64,000 nt of DNA from Clostridiaceae bacterium Marseille-Q3526 (lineage in GTDB: Bacteria > Bacillota > Clostridia > Lachnospirales > Lachnospiraceae), in the NCBI GenBank assembly GCA_018223375.1, contig JAGTTS010000009.1:39858-103857 (forward strand), in the 5' to 3' direction. The translations under genes and the position numbers were made by a program. The first letter of the stretch is position 1; each line of letters begins with the position of its first letter. Positions 42,550-51,256 of the stretch are shown piece after piece. The notes below the pieces were generated by a model. That model saw nothing but the letters and a program-made list of their open reading frames with translations. It had not been told where the DNA came from and made no database searches.

Positions 42550-43920
42550 CTATTCAAGCACCTTCCAATAACCAGTCTTTTTAGAACCAACTCTTTCTAC
42601 ATATCCATTTTCTTTCAAAAATGTCAGATTATTTTCTACTGCCGTTTCGCTAATCCCCAGTATCTGATGCAATTCGCTGGTAGTAATATTAGGATTATCT
42701 CTCATTTCTGTTATAATTCTTTGTCTTCTTGAGTTTAATCCTTTTTTATTCCCAACTTTATCCCCAACTTTTTTAATCTTCTGAAGTGGGATTGTTACAA
42801 CGATTGAATTTTCTCTAAAAGTAAATGCTTCCTTTCCGTAAGTTTCAATAATCTTAGGCACTCCTCTACCAGATTTCTCACTGATATGCAACTGCAAAAA
42901 GATTTCTGATAGCTTTTCATTTACTGGAATTGATTCTCCCAAGAAAAATCCTTCCATAGTCTGTGCTGGTGCCAATGTTCCTCTCGATAAGATTTCAATT
43001 CTGTTTGAGAATACAGAAATCATCGGTTCATTTCCACTAATCCACAGATTATGCAAAATAGCATTTATGATTGCTTCTCTAAAAGCCTTATTATCAAACA
43101 ACGGTGTTTCTGGACGTTCCACTACGCGCTCACTTTCATCTGTCTGAATCAAATTTAATACATCTGCGTATCTTAATACATCATCCAAAGTATATAGCAA
43201 ACAATTATTACCAAATTCTCTTACCGAAAACAAATTGGAACCTTTCGTTTCTCCTTCAAAAATTGATACTCTTAATGGGAAATGTGAATTATCTGAAAGC
43301 AGCTGTGCCAACAGGTTATATTCTCCATCCTTATTTCTCAATCCAAGATTTTTCTCAAAGGTCTTTTCATTTAGTACAATTCCTTTTGAACCATAATATC
43401 CAAACAATTTAGAAAATGTCAGTTCCTGATATTTTGCTGGCAGTGTCTCAATCGTCTCCACTCTTCCATCCAAAATCTTAAATAACTGAATTTCCCTTTT
43501 GGGGTAATCTTTCAAGTTTGCTTTAGAAGAACCAATACGGATATATCGTTTTTCTTTAAATGCAGTTGGTATCTCCTCAGCAGCAGGAATTACCAGAACA
43601 ACAACTCTTTTACCATCAATGGTTTCTTCCTCGAATGAAAAGTTGATACTTGGTGACAAATTTCTCGCCAAGAAATTTTGATATGGCTCTTTATTATGGT
43701 CACAATACTGATTGAATGTCGTACCCACAATTTCATGAGTTTCATCATTTACACCCCATACAAAATATGCTTGTGGCTTATAATGAAATGCTGCTGCATT
43801 TGACAATGCGGATATATATTCGCCCAACACTTCTGGCTGAAACCAGTTTTCTTTAAATTCAAACCATTCCTGTTCAGCGTCATATGAACATAAATCTAAA
43901 ACTAATTTTTCGATATTCAT
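42550..43920 (-). CDS. AlbA_2 (Schlafen-type) domain and ATPase regulator with C-terminal winged helix
   Basis: A 456-residue protein in the family often labelled RecG-related or divergent AAA_4. The AlbA_2 domain covers about 1-130 (WFEFKENWFQPEVLGEYISALSNAAA, YFVWGVNDETHEIVGT, YIRIGSSKANLKDYP). A GHKL-like ATPase region follows (AFREAIINAILHNLWI near 283, IEILSRGTLAPAQ, SEKSGRGVPKI). The C-terminus has a winged helix (RQRIITEMRDNPNITTSELHQILGISETAVENNLTFLKENGYVER). Between them VGDKVGNKK is encoded by a DNA repeat that also occurs in the promoter. It is likely an autoregulated transcription factor, possibly defence-related. Confidence 0.75.
   Translation of the reverse strand: MNIEKLVLDLCSYDAEQEWFEFKENWFQPEVLGEYISALSNAAAFHYKPQAYFVWGVNDETHEIVGTTFNQYCDHNKEPYQNFLARNLSPSINFSFEEETIDGKRVVVLVIPAAEEIPTAFKEKRYIRIGSSKANLKDYPKREIQLFKILDGRVETIETLPAKYQELTFSKLFGYYGSKGIVLNEKTFEKNLGLRNKDGEYNLLAQLLSDNSHFPLRVSIFEGETKGSNLFSVREFGNNCLLYTLDDVLRYADVLNLIQTDESERVVERPETPLFDNKAFREAIINAILHNLWISGNEPMISVFSNRIEILSRGTLAPAQTMEGFFLGESIPVNEKLSEIFLQLHISEKSGRGVPKIIETYGKEAFTFRENSIVVTIPLQKIKKVGDKVGNKKGLNSRRQRIITEMRDNPNITTSELHQILGISETAVENNLTFLKENGYVERVGSKKTGYWKVLE
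42748..42770. repeat. In-gene copy of the GTTGGGRATAAA repeat
   Basis: Inside the regulator gene, minus-strand AAGTTGGGGATAAAGTTGGG encodes VGDKVG. The same 12-base unit forms the inverted repeat over the promoter of this gene (43937-43990). Confidence 0.7.
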
Positions 43921-43936
43921 AAATCGTCATCCTTTT

Positions 43937-43990
43937 CCCAACTTTTATTCCCAACATAGTTATTATAGCACATTGGGAATAAAGTTGGGA
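43937..43990. promoter_or_regulatory. Inverted repeat operator around the regulator promoter
   Basis: CCCAACTTTTATTCCCAAC (43937-43955) faces TTGGGAATAAAGTTGGG (43974-43990). Each arm holds two tandem TTGGGA-type half sites. Between them minus-strand GCTATAATAAC supplies a TATAAT-like -10, so binding would block transcription of the AlbA_2 gene that starts at 43920. Confidence 0.6.
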
Positions 43991-44020
43991 ATATTTTATG
44001 CATTTTTCAAAAAAATATTC

Positions 44021-44333
44021 TTAGAACCTATCAAAATCCTCCTGTGTTGCAATCTGCGCATACTTACACTCATCATTTCTGCTTTCCGCATGCATATCAT
44101 TGATAAGGCTTATCGACAGCATTTCCAAATCTGCCATCGACAAGCCTAACTGCACACACCTTAACAGGAAGAGTGGTGTTGTCATTTCACGGTCTGTCGG
44201 ACGAAATTTTTTTAGCCTCCACATCCGTCTGTACATTCAATCCCCAGAGTTCAATGAACTGTGGCAACACCTGATAACAACACGCCTCATAGCGGGATAA
44301 TTGCGCCGTTTTCTGCGTTATTGTCAATCGGTG
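44021..44333 (-). pseudogene. Prophage tail assembly chaperone remnant (overlapping frames)
   Basis: Two overlapping frames on the minus strand look like a phage tail-chaperone pair. The first (about 44333 to 44209) reads TITQKTAQLSRYEACCYQ, then VLPQFIELWGLN and AKKISSDRP. The second (44236-44021) reads LKKFRPTDREMTTPLFLLRCVQLG and ends QEDFDRF. They share a run of seven A residues, a natural frameshift site. Flanking phage genes are lost or broken. I infer the function from the general pattern of such genes and their overlap; the identity is not certain. Confidence 0.5.
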
Positions 44334-44334
44334 T

Positions 44335-44652
44335 ACAATTCTATGTGAACCTCATTTATCTTGTAATAGATCTTGCCATCCGCCGAGAAGTTATTGTTCC
44401 CAGAGAGCAGATAAATGGAGGCTCCGGCGATTCCTCTTCTGCAAAATGATGATAGGCAAAAGGAATCTGTATCTCGCTTAAAATCTGTAATAATTCTTCT
44501 ATATCTAACCTCTCAATGCCTTTTCTATCTCTTCCTATAGTTTGCAGATTCCCTGTTCTTCTGCCGATGCGATATGTGTTTTCCCTTCTTTCAACCAATC
44601 TCCTTTTAGGAGCATGGAAGGTGTTTTTTGTAGTTATACCCGCTTGATTCAT
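44335..44652 (-). pseudogene. Prophage tail terminator-like gene remnant, frameshifted
   Basis: The frame carries LDIEELLQILSEIQIPFAYHHFAEEESPEPPFIC, which I associate with minor tail/tail-terminator-type proteins of Clostridia prophages. After PPFICSL the reading frame shifts by one base at about 44400, and the continuation NNNFSADGKIYYKINEVHIE plus LYTD is found in the next frame before a stop. The N-terminal part (HAPKRRLVERRENTYRIG) may be the end of the preceding phage gene. It overlaps no intact phage gene. Confidence 0.5.
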
Positions 44653-44675
44653 ATACTTTCATTTTTCTAAATTTC

Positions 44676-44793
44676 TTAAATTTGATAGCCATATCCCCAA
44701 ATTGTCTCAATCTTCGCAGTACTTCCTCTTTCCCGCAATTTTTTTCTCAAGCGTTTTACCAGATCATCTGTCACGGTATCAACCAAAATAGTT
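44676..44793 (-). pseudogene. 3' end of an OmpR/VanR-type response regulator gene
   Basis: The last codons of a winged-helix response regulator are readable on the minus strand: VTDDLVKRLRKKLRERGSTA, then KIETIWGYGYQI and a stop. This is the recognition helix and wing of the OmpR C-terminal domain. Upstream of about 44793 the similarity stops at the edge of an AT-rich tract, so about 190 residues are missing. Confidence 0.8.
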
Positions 44794-44797
44794 TTTA

Positions 44798-45061
44798 GTG
44801 GGAATTTCTATGGATATTTTAATAAATTTTTTTAAGAGTGGTATTCTGATACCTTTTTTTTTAATTCTGTTTGCAACATTTCTTTTTAGCATTCTTTGCG
44901 AATTAATAATTACTAGCGACATAACTTTATTTTTGATTCAAAATATTTTAATTGTTAATTCTAGTAGTTCAAACAAACTGATTATTAGCAAATTAATAAT
45001 CATTTTCATAAAATCCATAAAAAATTATCTCATTTTTGTACAGATAAGACCTTTAATTTAA
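44798..45061 (+). CDS. AT-rich hypothetical membrane peptide
   Basis: An 87-residue open frame in a strongly AT-rich stretch. It has hydrophobic segments at about 13-36 (GILIPFFLILFATFLFSIL) and 41-75. No family is recognised and no convincing ribosome-binding site precedes the ATG. It could be the start of a gene broken downstream, or chance. Confidence 0.25.
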   Translation: MGISMDILINFFKSGILIPFFLILFATFLFSILCELIITSDITLFLIQNILIVNSSSSNKLIISKLIIIFIKSIKNYLIFVQIRPLI

Positions 45062-45410
45062 AAGTTATGAGTCTTCGAAACTCATTCTAGGCTTTGTACA
45101 ACAAAATCTAAAGAAATATTATAAGTATATTGATTTGTTTGGAATCACTATATAATCAACTTCGTTTGAATAACATTAATATATTTAAAAAGCCTATTTA
45201 TGGTTTCTTGATGAACAAATCGCTAAAAATATATTGACTTTTATCTCCGAAAACAAATGGATGCTACTAACTACTTTTGGCGTAGTATTTCTTGTATATG
45301 AAGTCTTAAAAGACAGATTTACAAACAAGATTATTTCAGAAATTCATGATGAAGAATTGAAAAACATAATCATAACCCATAAAGAGCTCTTCATGATTTT
45401 ATCTTCGTAA
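45062..45410 (+). pseudogene. Fragment of an AT-rich hypothetical gene
   Basis: Codons without a usable start run from about 45189 to a TAA at 45408: WFLDEQIAKNILTFISENK, then a hydrophobic WMLLTTFGVVFLVYEVL and DRFTNKIISEIHDEELK. Just before it another frame reads GFVQQNLKKYYKYIDLFG and stops near 45165. The layout suggests one decayed membrane protein gene. Nothing identifies its function. Confidence 0.35.
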
Positions 45411-45505
45411 TACCTTGTTTTTAATATAAATCATTTTTTGATACTCTGAAAGAAAATGGATAATCTATCACATACATATGAGCATCACCGAAAAATTCCC
45501 TTCTT

Positions 45506-46016
45506 TTGAATTCGATTCAGTTCATCGCAGTTTCAAAAAGAAAGAATGTCAAATTATACTCTCCTTTAAACGCAGGAACGTATGGTTATAAAAATATTGC
45601 TGATATTTTAAACAAAATGAAAATAAGAATAGAAGAATTTAAAAATACAAATCCTTTTTATAATACATCAGCAATCAATAAATATGTTCGCGGATTACAA
45701 GGGTTTGATATTTCACGTGCCATTAAAGAAAACGATATAACATTTGCTTTGTGAAGAATTCATCAAAAGTTTGTATGAATTCCCTGAACATATTACCGAA
45801 TTTATAACAAATAGCAATTTTGATGATGAAAGCAAAATCATAAAACTTAATGAGCTTTTAGACTCTGGCAATTATCTTGCTGCCGATACTGTATTAAAAA
45901 CCATTGAATATACAATTGATATTGAAACATATATTTATAAATTCAGTAAGGCTTTTGCTCTTAAAACCAGACGAAAGGAATTGTCTTTTGAACAAATTCT
46001 TGATAAATATAAGTAA
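45506..46016 (+). pseudogene. AT-rich hypothetical gene split by a frameshift
   Basis: Two frames meet at about 45746-45755. The first reads FIAVSKRKNVKLYSPLNAGT and YVRGLQGFDISRAIKENDITFA; the second continues CEEFIKSLYEFPEHITEF through LKTRRKELSFEQILDKYK to a TAA at 46014. Dropping one T from the TTT at about 45751-45753 would join them into a protein of about 170 residues. A further frame with its own ATG at 45478 (MSITEKFPSFEFDS) may be the true start. Base composition is far below the flanks, which points to transfer. No family is recognised. Confidence 0.4.
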
Positions 46017-46059
46017 TCTTTATGTATATGCCGTATCCTATTATGGATACGGCTATTTT

Positions 46060-46416
46060 TTAGCCTGTGATTAGGGTTAAAATCTCCTTTGCAAAGGTAA
46101 TGACAACGCCGCCTGCAAGAGTTAGGAAGCCGTTCGCCCTCTGGGACGGGTCGTGGGATTTGAGAGAAAGACCAATCTGCACGATACCAAAGCCGAGCAT
46201 AATCATACCGACAGCCCTCACCAGACCGAAAATGAAATCGGACAGGTTGTTGACTACCTGAATGGGGTCATTGGCAGCAAAGGCGGTTACGGAAGTACTA
46301 AGCACAAAGGTCATTGCCATAACAGCCATACAGTAATAGCGGAAGCTTTTCTTAACCTTTCCAGTCATCGGCAGCTTCGTGGTTTTCTTGTTCTCATTCT
46401 TCTTAAAAAGTTTCAT
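46060..46416 (-). CDS. Maff2 family mobile-element membrane protein
   Basis: A 118-residue protein recognised as Maff2, a small two-helix membrane protein found in the conjugation module of Tn1549/CTn-type elements. A basic N-terminus (to about 28) precedes YYCMAVMAMTFVLSTSVTAFAA, then LSDFIFGLVRAVGMIMLGFGIVQIGLSLKSHDPSQRANGFLTLAGGVVITFAKEIL. In intact elements it lies near the VirB6- and VirB4-like genes, none of which is present here. AGGAGG precedes the start. It is a leftover of a conjugative element. Confidence 0.8.
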   Translation of the reverse strand: MKLFKKNENKKTTKLPMTGKVKKSFRYYCMAVMAMTFVLSTSVTAFAANDPIQVVNNLSDFIFGLVRAVGMIMLGFGIVQIGLSLKSHDPSQRANGFLTLAGGVVITFAKEILTLITG

Positions 46417-46430
46417 AGGGTAAATCCTCC

Positions 46431-46735
46431 TTATAAATTGAATATTTCTTCCAAGTCCTCATCGGACAGAAGCTCATAGGAAGTGCTGACAGTTTTTACG
46501 CTCACGGCGTTATCTGGAATATCACTGTCAAACACAATAGTTGCGACAGCCTGCATAGGCTCTCCGTGGATATACGGCGGTTGTCCTCCGTCAACCGTCA
46601 ATTTTACATTCGGGTGCTTCAAGATGTCATACTTAAAGTCCATAACGGGGCGTTCTCCACGCACAAAAAGAAGTGCGTAACGGTTATCAAGCTTTCGTGG
46701 CTATCCAAATACAGATGATTAAATTTCTCTCTCAT
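46431..46735 (-). pseudogene. Conjugative-element small protein, one-base frameshift
   Basis: The gene starts ATGAGAGAG at 46735 behind GGAGG and reads MREKFNHLYLDSHES; then one T is missing at about 46690, and the rest follows in another frame as NRYALLFVRGERPVMDFKYD and ends EDLEEIFNL. Together they make about 101 residues. The sequence type accompanies Maff2 in Tn1549-like elements; its function is unknown. It is 14 bases upstream of the Maff2 gene and belongs to the same remnant. Confidence 0.55.
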
Positions 46736-46856
46736 AAGCACACCTCCATTTCTTTAGCTTCATTATATTTGAAAGCGGGTGAAAGGACAAATCTGCAAAA
46801 AGGGGCAAAAAATAAGCGTACCACTATTTCTAATGATACGCTTATCGTATTAACTG

Positions 46857-46984
46857 CTAATCAAGGTCTATGAATACTCTTACATTGGTATCTCTCCACT
46901 GATTTTTTCTTACATACTGTCCGTTAACCTTTCGATAGGCTGCTGCCTGCTCGAAACTAAGCGGCAATTCAAAGGAAAGAGAAC
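46857..46984 (-). pseudogene. 3' fragment of an unidentified element gene
   Basis: Minus-strand codons FELPLSFEQAAAYRKVNGQY and RKNQWRDTNVRVFIDLD end in a TAG at 46857, with no start upstream. It has the character of the end of a longer mobile-element protein, but no family is named. The remaining 46736-47040 shows no gene. Confidence 0.4.
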
Positions 46985-47040
46985 TCCTACCTATTCGTAA
47001 TAGCTGCCTGTATTATTGGTTTATAAATAATCTATTCTGT

Positions 47041-48540
47041 TCAAAATAAAACGACATCTTCTATATTATGACCGCTTTCAGAAAATATCTTTTGTAAATT
47101 ATTCTGAAAACAATTCGCATTGTAATTGTTTAACTTAACGATAATCAATTTGCTTTTTGCACGTGTAACCGCTACATAATGGTTGTATATACTCGACATA
47201 TCAGACAATCGATAATCCTCTGCAAATACAATTACCTGTTCAAACTCCAATCCCTTTGAAGAGTGGAATGTAATTGCGATGTGTTTGTATTTATCCGCTT
47301 CAAATGCCACATGAAAACTGGTATCAGAAATTGTTTTGAATAATTTGTTTATGTGATCAGGGCGAGTATCATATCCAAGATATTCAGCCAATGCTGTGAC
47401 ACACGAGCCGAAAGACTGCTCATCATCTATAGTCTCTTCAATTCTTTTGAGTAATCTTTTTACGGTGGATACTGTTTTGCGACTTTCATTTCCTTCAACA
47501 GGTATTTCTGAAATTACATCATATGCAGAATACTTTTCAATTATAAGGTATTTAGCAATTGCTGTATAAAGCCACGCTGTATCTGTTGTAATATCAGCAA
47601 TAGGAGTCTGTGGGATATAAACATACTCTAAACCGTTTGTTGTTAATTCGCTTGCTCCTATTCGTGCGTTATCATTAGAAAACCGCAATAATGCTGACTT
47701 TTTATCGGGAACAATATTAGACAATACTTCTGTTGCCCAATTTGCCTTTGTAGGAGAAAGCCACACAATATTATCTATATTTTCCGTAGGATTGTAAAGA
47801 CTTCTTGTCTCATCACATAATAGATTAGAATAATTCTGTATTTGTTGACAAGAGCGAAAATTATCTCCCATAAATATCTTTTTAAAATTGGGTTTGTTCC
47901 AGATGCTTTTAAAAGCCTCTGGATAAGCACCCCTCCATATATAAATCGATTGTTTTTCATCTCCCACAACAAAGGTTTCGATATTCAATTCATCACATAA
48001 ATACATAAAAAATTTATGCATTGATTTGTCGCAATCTTGATATTCATCGATATATATTTTAAAATATTTTGCTTGAAGATAAAGCCTACAAGCCGAAGAA
48101 TTTTCTACAATTTCTTGAGCCAAATCAAAAATAAAGTTCCTTTTATTATCTCGATATGAGCAGAGGATACCTTCATTCCTTATTTTTTCAATAGCTTCTT
48201 GAAAAGTATCAACTTTAGCTGAATAGTCCGTACTCATGTCCAAATCGAAATCAGCACCATAGACATCCTTCATAAAAGGCTTTATAACTTCCTCAATAAC
48301 GAAACTGTTATTTGTTCCAATGAAGTGTTGAACTACATCGACAGACAATCTATCCTTTATTTCTTGTGCTGCTTTTATTGTAAAAGTAATTGCAGCAATA
48401 ACTTTATGTGTATGATTATCATCAATTTCCTTAGCAATTTTATTAACCATTGTATGGGTTTTTCCTGTTCCTGCACTTGCCCTTACTATTAAGTTACCGG
48501 GAGTTTCTACTATTTTTTCTTGAATTGGAGATAGTTTCAT
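47041..48540 (-). CDS. gajB: Gabija system helicase GajB (UvrD-like)
   Basis: A 499-residue UvrD/PcrA-type SF1 protein, close to the known size of GajB. Walker A RASAGTGKTHTMVNKIA lies at about 20-36, motif II IYIDEYQDCDKSMHKF near 165, motif III VVGDEKQSIYIWRG near 189, motif V ITFHSSKGLEFEQVIV near 419, and motif VI YVAVTRAKSKLIIV near 455. GajB acts with the GajA nuclease, sensing DNA ends or single strands. The ATG at 48540 overlaps the gajA stop by 4 bases and follows GGAGG, the coupling typical of Gabija operons. Confidence 0.85.
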   Translation of the reverse strand: MKLSPIQEKIVETPGNLIVRASAGTGKTHTMVNKIAKEIDDNHTHKVIAAITFTIKAAQEIKDRLSVDVVQHFIGTNNSFVIEEVIKPFMKDVYGADFDLDMSTDYSAKVDTFQEAIEKIRNEGILCSYRDNKRNFIFDLAQEIVENSSACRLYLQAKYFKIYIDEYQDCDKSMHKFFMYLCDELNIETFVVGDEKQSIYIWRGAYPEAFKSIWNKPNFKKIFMGDNFRSCQQIQNYSNLLCDETRSLYNPTENIDNIVWLSPTKANWATEVLSNIVPDKKSALLRFSNDNARIGASELTTNGLEYVYIPQTPIADITTDTAWLYTAIAKYLIIEKYSAYDVISEIPVEGNESRKTVSTVKRLLKRIEETIDDEQSFGSCVTALAEYLGYDTRPDHINKLFKTISDTSFHVAFEADKYKHIAITFHSSKGLEFEQVIVFAEDYRLSDMSSIYNHYVAVTRAKSKLIIVKLNNYNANCFQNNLQKIFSESGHNIEDVVLF

Positions 48541-50208
48541 TCGGCAACCTCCTTCAAACATGCAAAGTTGTAATGATTATAGATTGTTCTGCAATCTGTA
48601 TCCGAAAGTTTCTCAATCAACTCCACCATATGATAGTGCTTTGCATCTTGTAAATATTTAACAGGATTATCATTATCCAATAAAGCTGATAATCTATCAT
48701 GCAAAAACTCGTCTAAATCATTTTCTAAATCCACTTTTGATAAGAAAATATGAAAGTCACTTCGTATTTTATCCAAAGTATTTATATTTGAATTATATAA
48801 ACTCCTCTTGGCAGAAACAGAATTCTCTTGAATTTGTTTAGTAGGCAGACGCTTTTCCCCAATATAATTATTACAGCGTGAAAAGCCTAAAACGCTATAT
48901 GTACCTTTTCCTGTTACCGCTCTCAAATCATTGTCAGTTTTTACCACATTAAAAATTTCAAGTTCATCCAGGATAGAAAAATATGTTTCAAATCCCACAC
49001 CATCAACTGGTAAAATATATATTCCATCTACTTCATAAAAAGGATGCACTACTGAAAGGACTTTGCTAAATAGCATATATTCAGATGGTCCTTCAACCAA
49101 AAGTACTTTGTTAGCAAAGATTGCTTCTGACAAACAACGGTTTAACATTTTCCTGTTTTTCTCATAAGTATCAGGCACTTTATAAAATGTGCTAATACTA
49201 TTGATTTTTCGCTCACTATATATTCGAACTAAATTTACATTATCCATTTCATAAAGAACAAAAGGCGAATGAGTTGTTACAAACAAGTATGTGTATTTGC
49301 TATCGGTAAAAAGTATTTGTGATAATGCAATCTGCATAGACTTATGAAGATGGTTTTCAGGCTCCTCAATTAAAAACAAATTGATTTTCTTTTCCGCATT
49401 TTCATCTGACAGTATGTCGTATATTGAATATGCCAATAACTTTTTCCTACCTTCCCCAGCAGTAGGATATAAATTATCATCATTATCTTGTTTAATATAT
49501 GGTATAATATTTGAGTACAATCCCTTTACTGCGATTTCGGATTTTATTGAAACAGATATCCCTTCATCATGGAATTTTTGATATTCTGGCGTAAGTTTAT
49601 CCTCAAATTCTTTAATTCCAGACAGAGAAGCAATATGACCATTCAAATCATCAACTGTATTTTGAATTTTTGCCAGAATATCTTTATCTTCGTCCTTTTC
49701 ATTTCTGACAAGCTGGCTCACATTCTTTTTAAATAGGGAATACAAATCAACATAAGAGTCAATATAAATGACATTAAATCATAGTCTATTTCATATAGAT
49801 ATCCTCTTTGCTTCATTTCGTAAAGATGATTAATATCGCCACCCCACGATAATATCGGTAGAGCGAGCATTTCTGTTTTGCTATATTCTGCAAAAGCTTT
49901 ATATATACCTTATTATGCTCACTTAGCAATGCACCTTTTAGCTGTGCACGGTTTTTGACAATCGCTGTCAGCAACATCACTAATATCTATAGTAACAACA
50001 ATCTCAATTGGTTTATCGAGCCTTATTATGAAAATCGAATCTAAAGGTTTTGTTTACGAATATCTTTATCAAATACATATCGTAGAGCGTACAAGAAATT
50101 TGTTTTCCCCACATCATTTAGACCAAAAAATATGTTTTTATTTGATAAGTCAAGTTCAACATTATCAAAATTTCTAAAATTTTTAATAACTACTTTTTCA
50201 AATTTCAT
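48537..50208 (-). pseudogene. gajA: Gabija nuclease GajA (OLD-type ATPase-TOPRIM), four frameshifts
   Basis: The whole length of a GajA gene is present (about 558 codons when repaired), but the frame changes at about 50044, 49952, 49899 and 49777. The first segment (MKFEKVVIKNFRNFDN) holds Walker A GLNDVGKTNFLYALRY; the middle reads DKPIEIVVTIDIS, AQLKGALLSEHNKVYI, KAFAEYSKTEMLALPILSWG and FNVIYIDSYVDLYSLFKKN; the intact 3' part has LFLIEEPENHLHKSMQIALSQ (Walker B), TTHSPFVL, and TOPRIM residues VLLVEGPSEY and PVDG…KTDND. Three of the shifts are single missing bases in A/T runs. GajA cuts phage DNA; as written no full protein is made. Confidence 0.85.
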
Positions 50209-50273
50209 ATATGTTCTTTCACCATCCATCTTGTTTGTATAATAAGAAAATTATACCATTATTCCATAATTAA

Positions 50274-51158
50274 TCATATGATTTTCTTTGCATTTAGCTC
50301 ATATGTACTGGGTGATAAAACCATCTGATAAATATCAATACTATTCTTTTTTCCAAATTGAATTATCTCTTCTTTAAAATTCTCAGAGATTTTCGCTCCT
50401 AAATAAAACGCTTTTATATTTTCTTTCAAATCCAAGACATATTTTCCATTTGGACATTTCAATTTTTCTGGCATTACTTTATTGAAATTAGCCGTCACAA
50501 TTCGCCATTCTTTCTCGTACGACCAAACATCGGATTTACGACAAGTCGTCTTATAAATCCATTCTGTATTTTCACTTAACATATCTGCTTTAGAAACAGC
50601 ATATCTATCCTTTGTATATATTACTGGGTATAAATGTTTATAAAGCATATCACTTTCTTTAAAATCATACTCTATACAAAATCCAGTATGATTCTGAGCA
50701 TAATGGCTCCACATAAGCATAGAGTCATACACCTCAGATAAACAGACAACTCTTACAGCATCCTTGATTGTACTCATACAATCATTTAATCCATTTTGCA
50801 AAATATTCATCCAAGAGTCAGAAAGCCTTCCTCCATGAGCCTGCAAAACTATTTGCATCGCCCTTTCAATATTGTCAGAATAAAGAATTCTATTTTTTTC
50901 TTCCTGTTTAAGTGAAAATCTTCTTTCCAAAAGATGTATATATGTTTCTCTATCAAGTACACCTTCCAATGCATCTGACTGAAAGCAAAATTCACAATCA
51001 TAGGGGTCGTTGAAATAAAGTGGTGATGATGGATACACTAATCCTTCAAAAGCTTCAAACTTCCATTTTTCAATGTTAATTATCCTCTGATGAATATAGC
51101 TATAATCATTCAGTTTTTCCGTATTAAATGACCTGTACCTGAATAACGTTCTTCTCAT
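50274..51158 (-). CDS. DUF2971 domain protein in the defence island
   Basis: A 294-residue protein of the DUF2971 family. FRYRSFN near the N-terminus, PLYFNDPYDCEF near residue 47, VVCLSEVYDSMLMWSHYAQNHTGFCIEYDF near 138-167, and SDVWSYEKEWRIV near 209 are family marks. Its biochemical role is not settled; such genes are frequent in phage-defence neighbourhoods. It lies just upstream of gajA on the same strand with a 65-base gap, so it may be co-transcribed with Gabija. No frameshift is seen. Confidence 0.72.
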   Translation of the reverse strand: MRRTLFRYRSFNTEKLNDYSYIHQRIINIEKWKFEAFEGLVYPSSPLYFNDPYDCEFCFQSDALEGVLDRETYIHLLERRFSLKQEEKNRILYSDNIERAMQIVLQAHGGRLSDSWMNILQNGLNDCMSTIKDAVRVVCLSEVYDSMLMWSHYAQNHTGFCIEYDFKESDMLYKHLYPVIYTKDRYAVSKADMLSENTEWIYKTTCRKSDVWSYEKEWRIVTANFNKVMPEKLKCPNGKYVLDLKENIKAFYLGAKISENFKEEIIQFGKKNSIDIYQMVLSPSTYELNAKKII

Positions 51159-51256
51159 ACGTATCCTCTCCCTTTACTCTCGAACAAGCTTTATTATATT
51201 ACACTAATTATAATAAAGCAGCCGCTTACCCATTCAATAAGCAAGCGGCTTTGTCA

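Noticed and set aside
49381..49581. Plus-strand open frame inside gajA
   Set aside because: It is antisense to the intact TOPRIM/ATPase part of gajA and lacks a ribosome-binding site.
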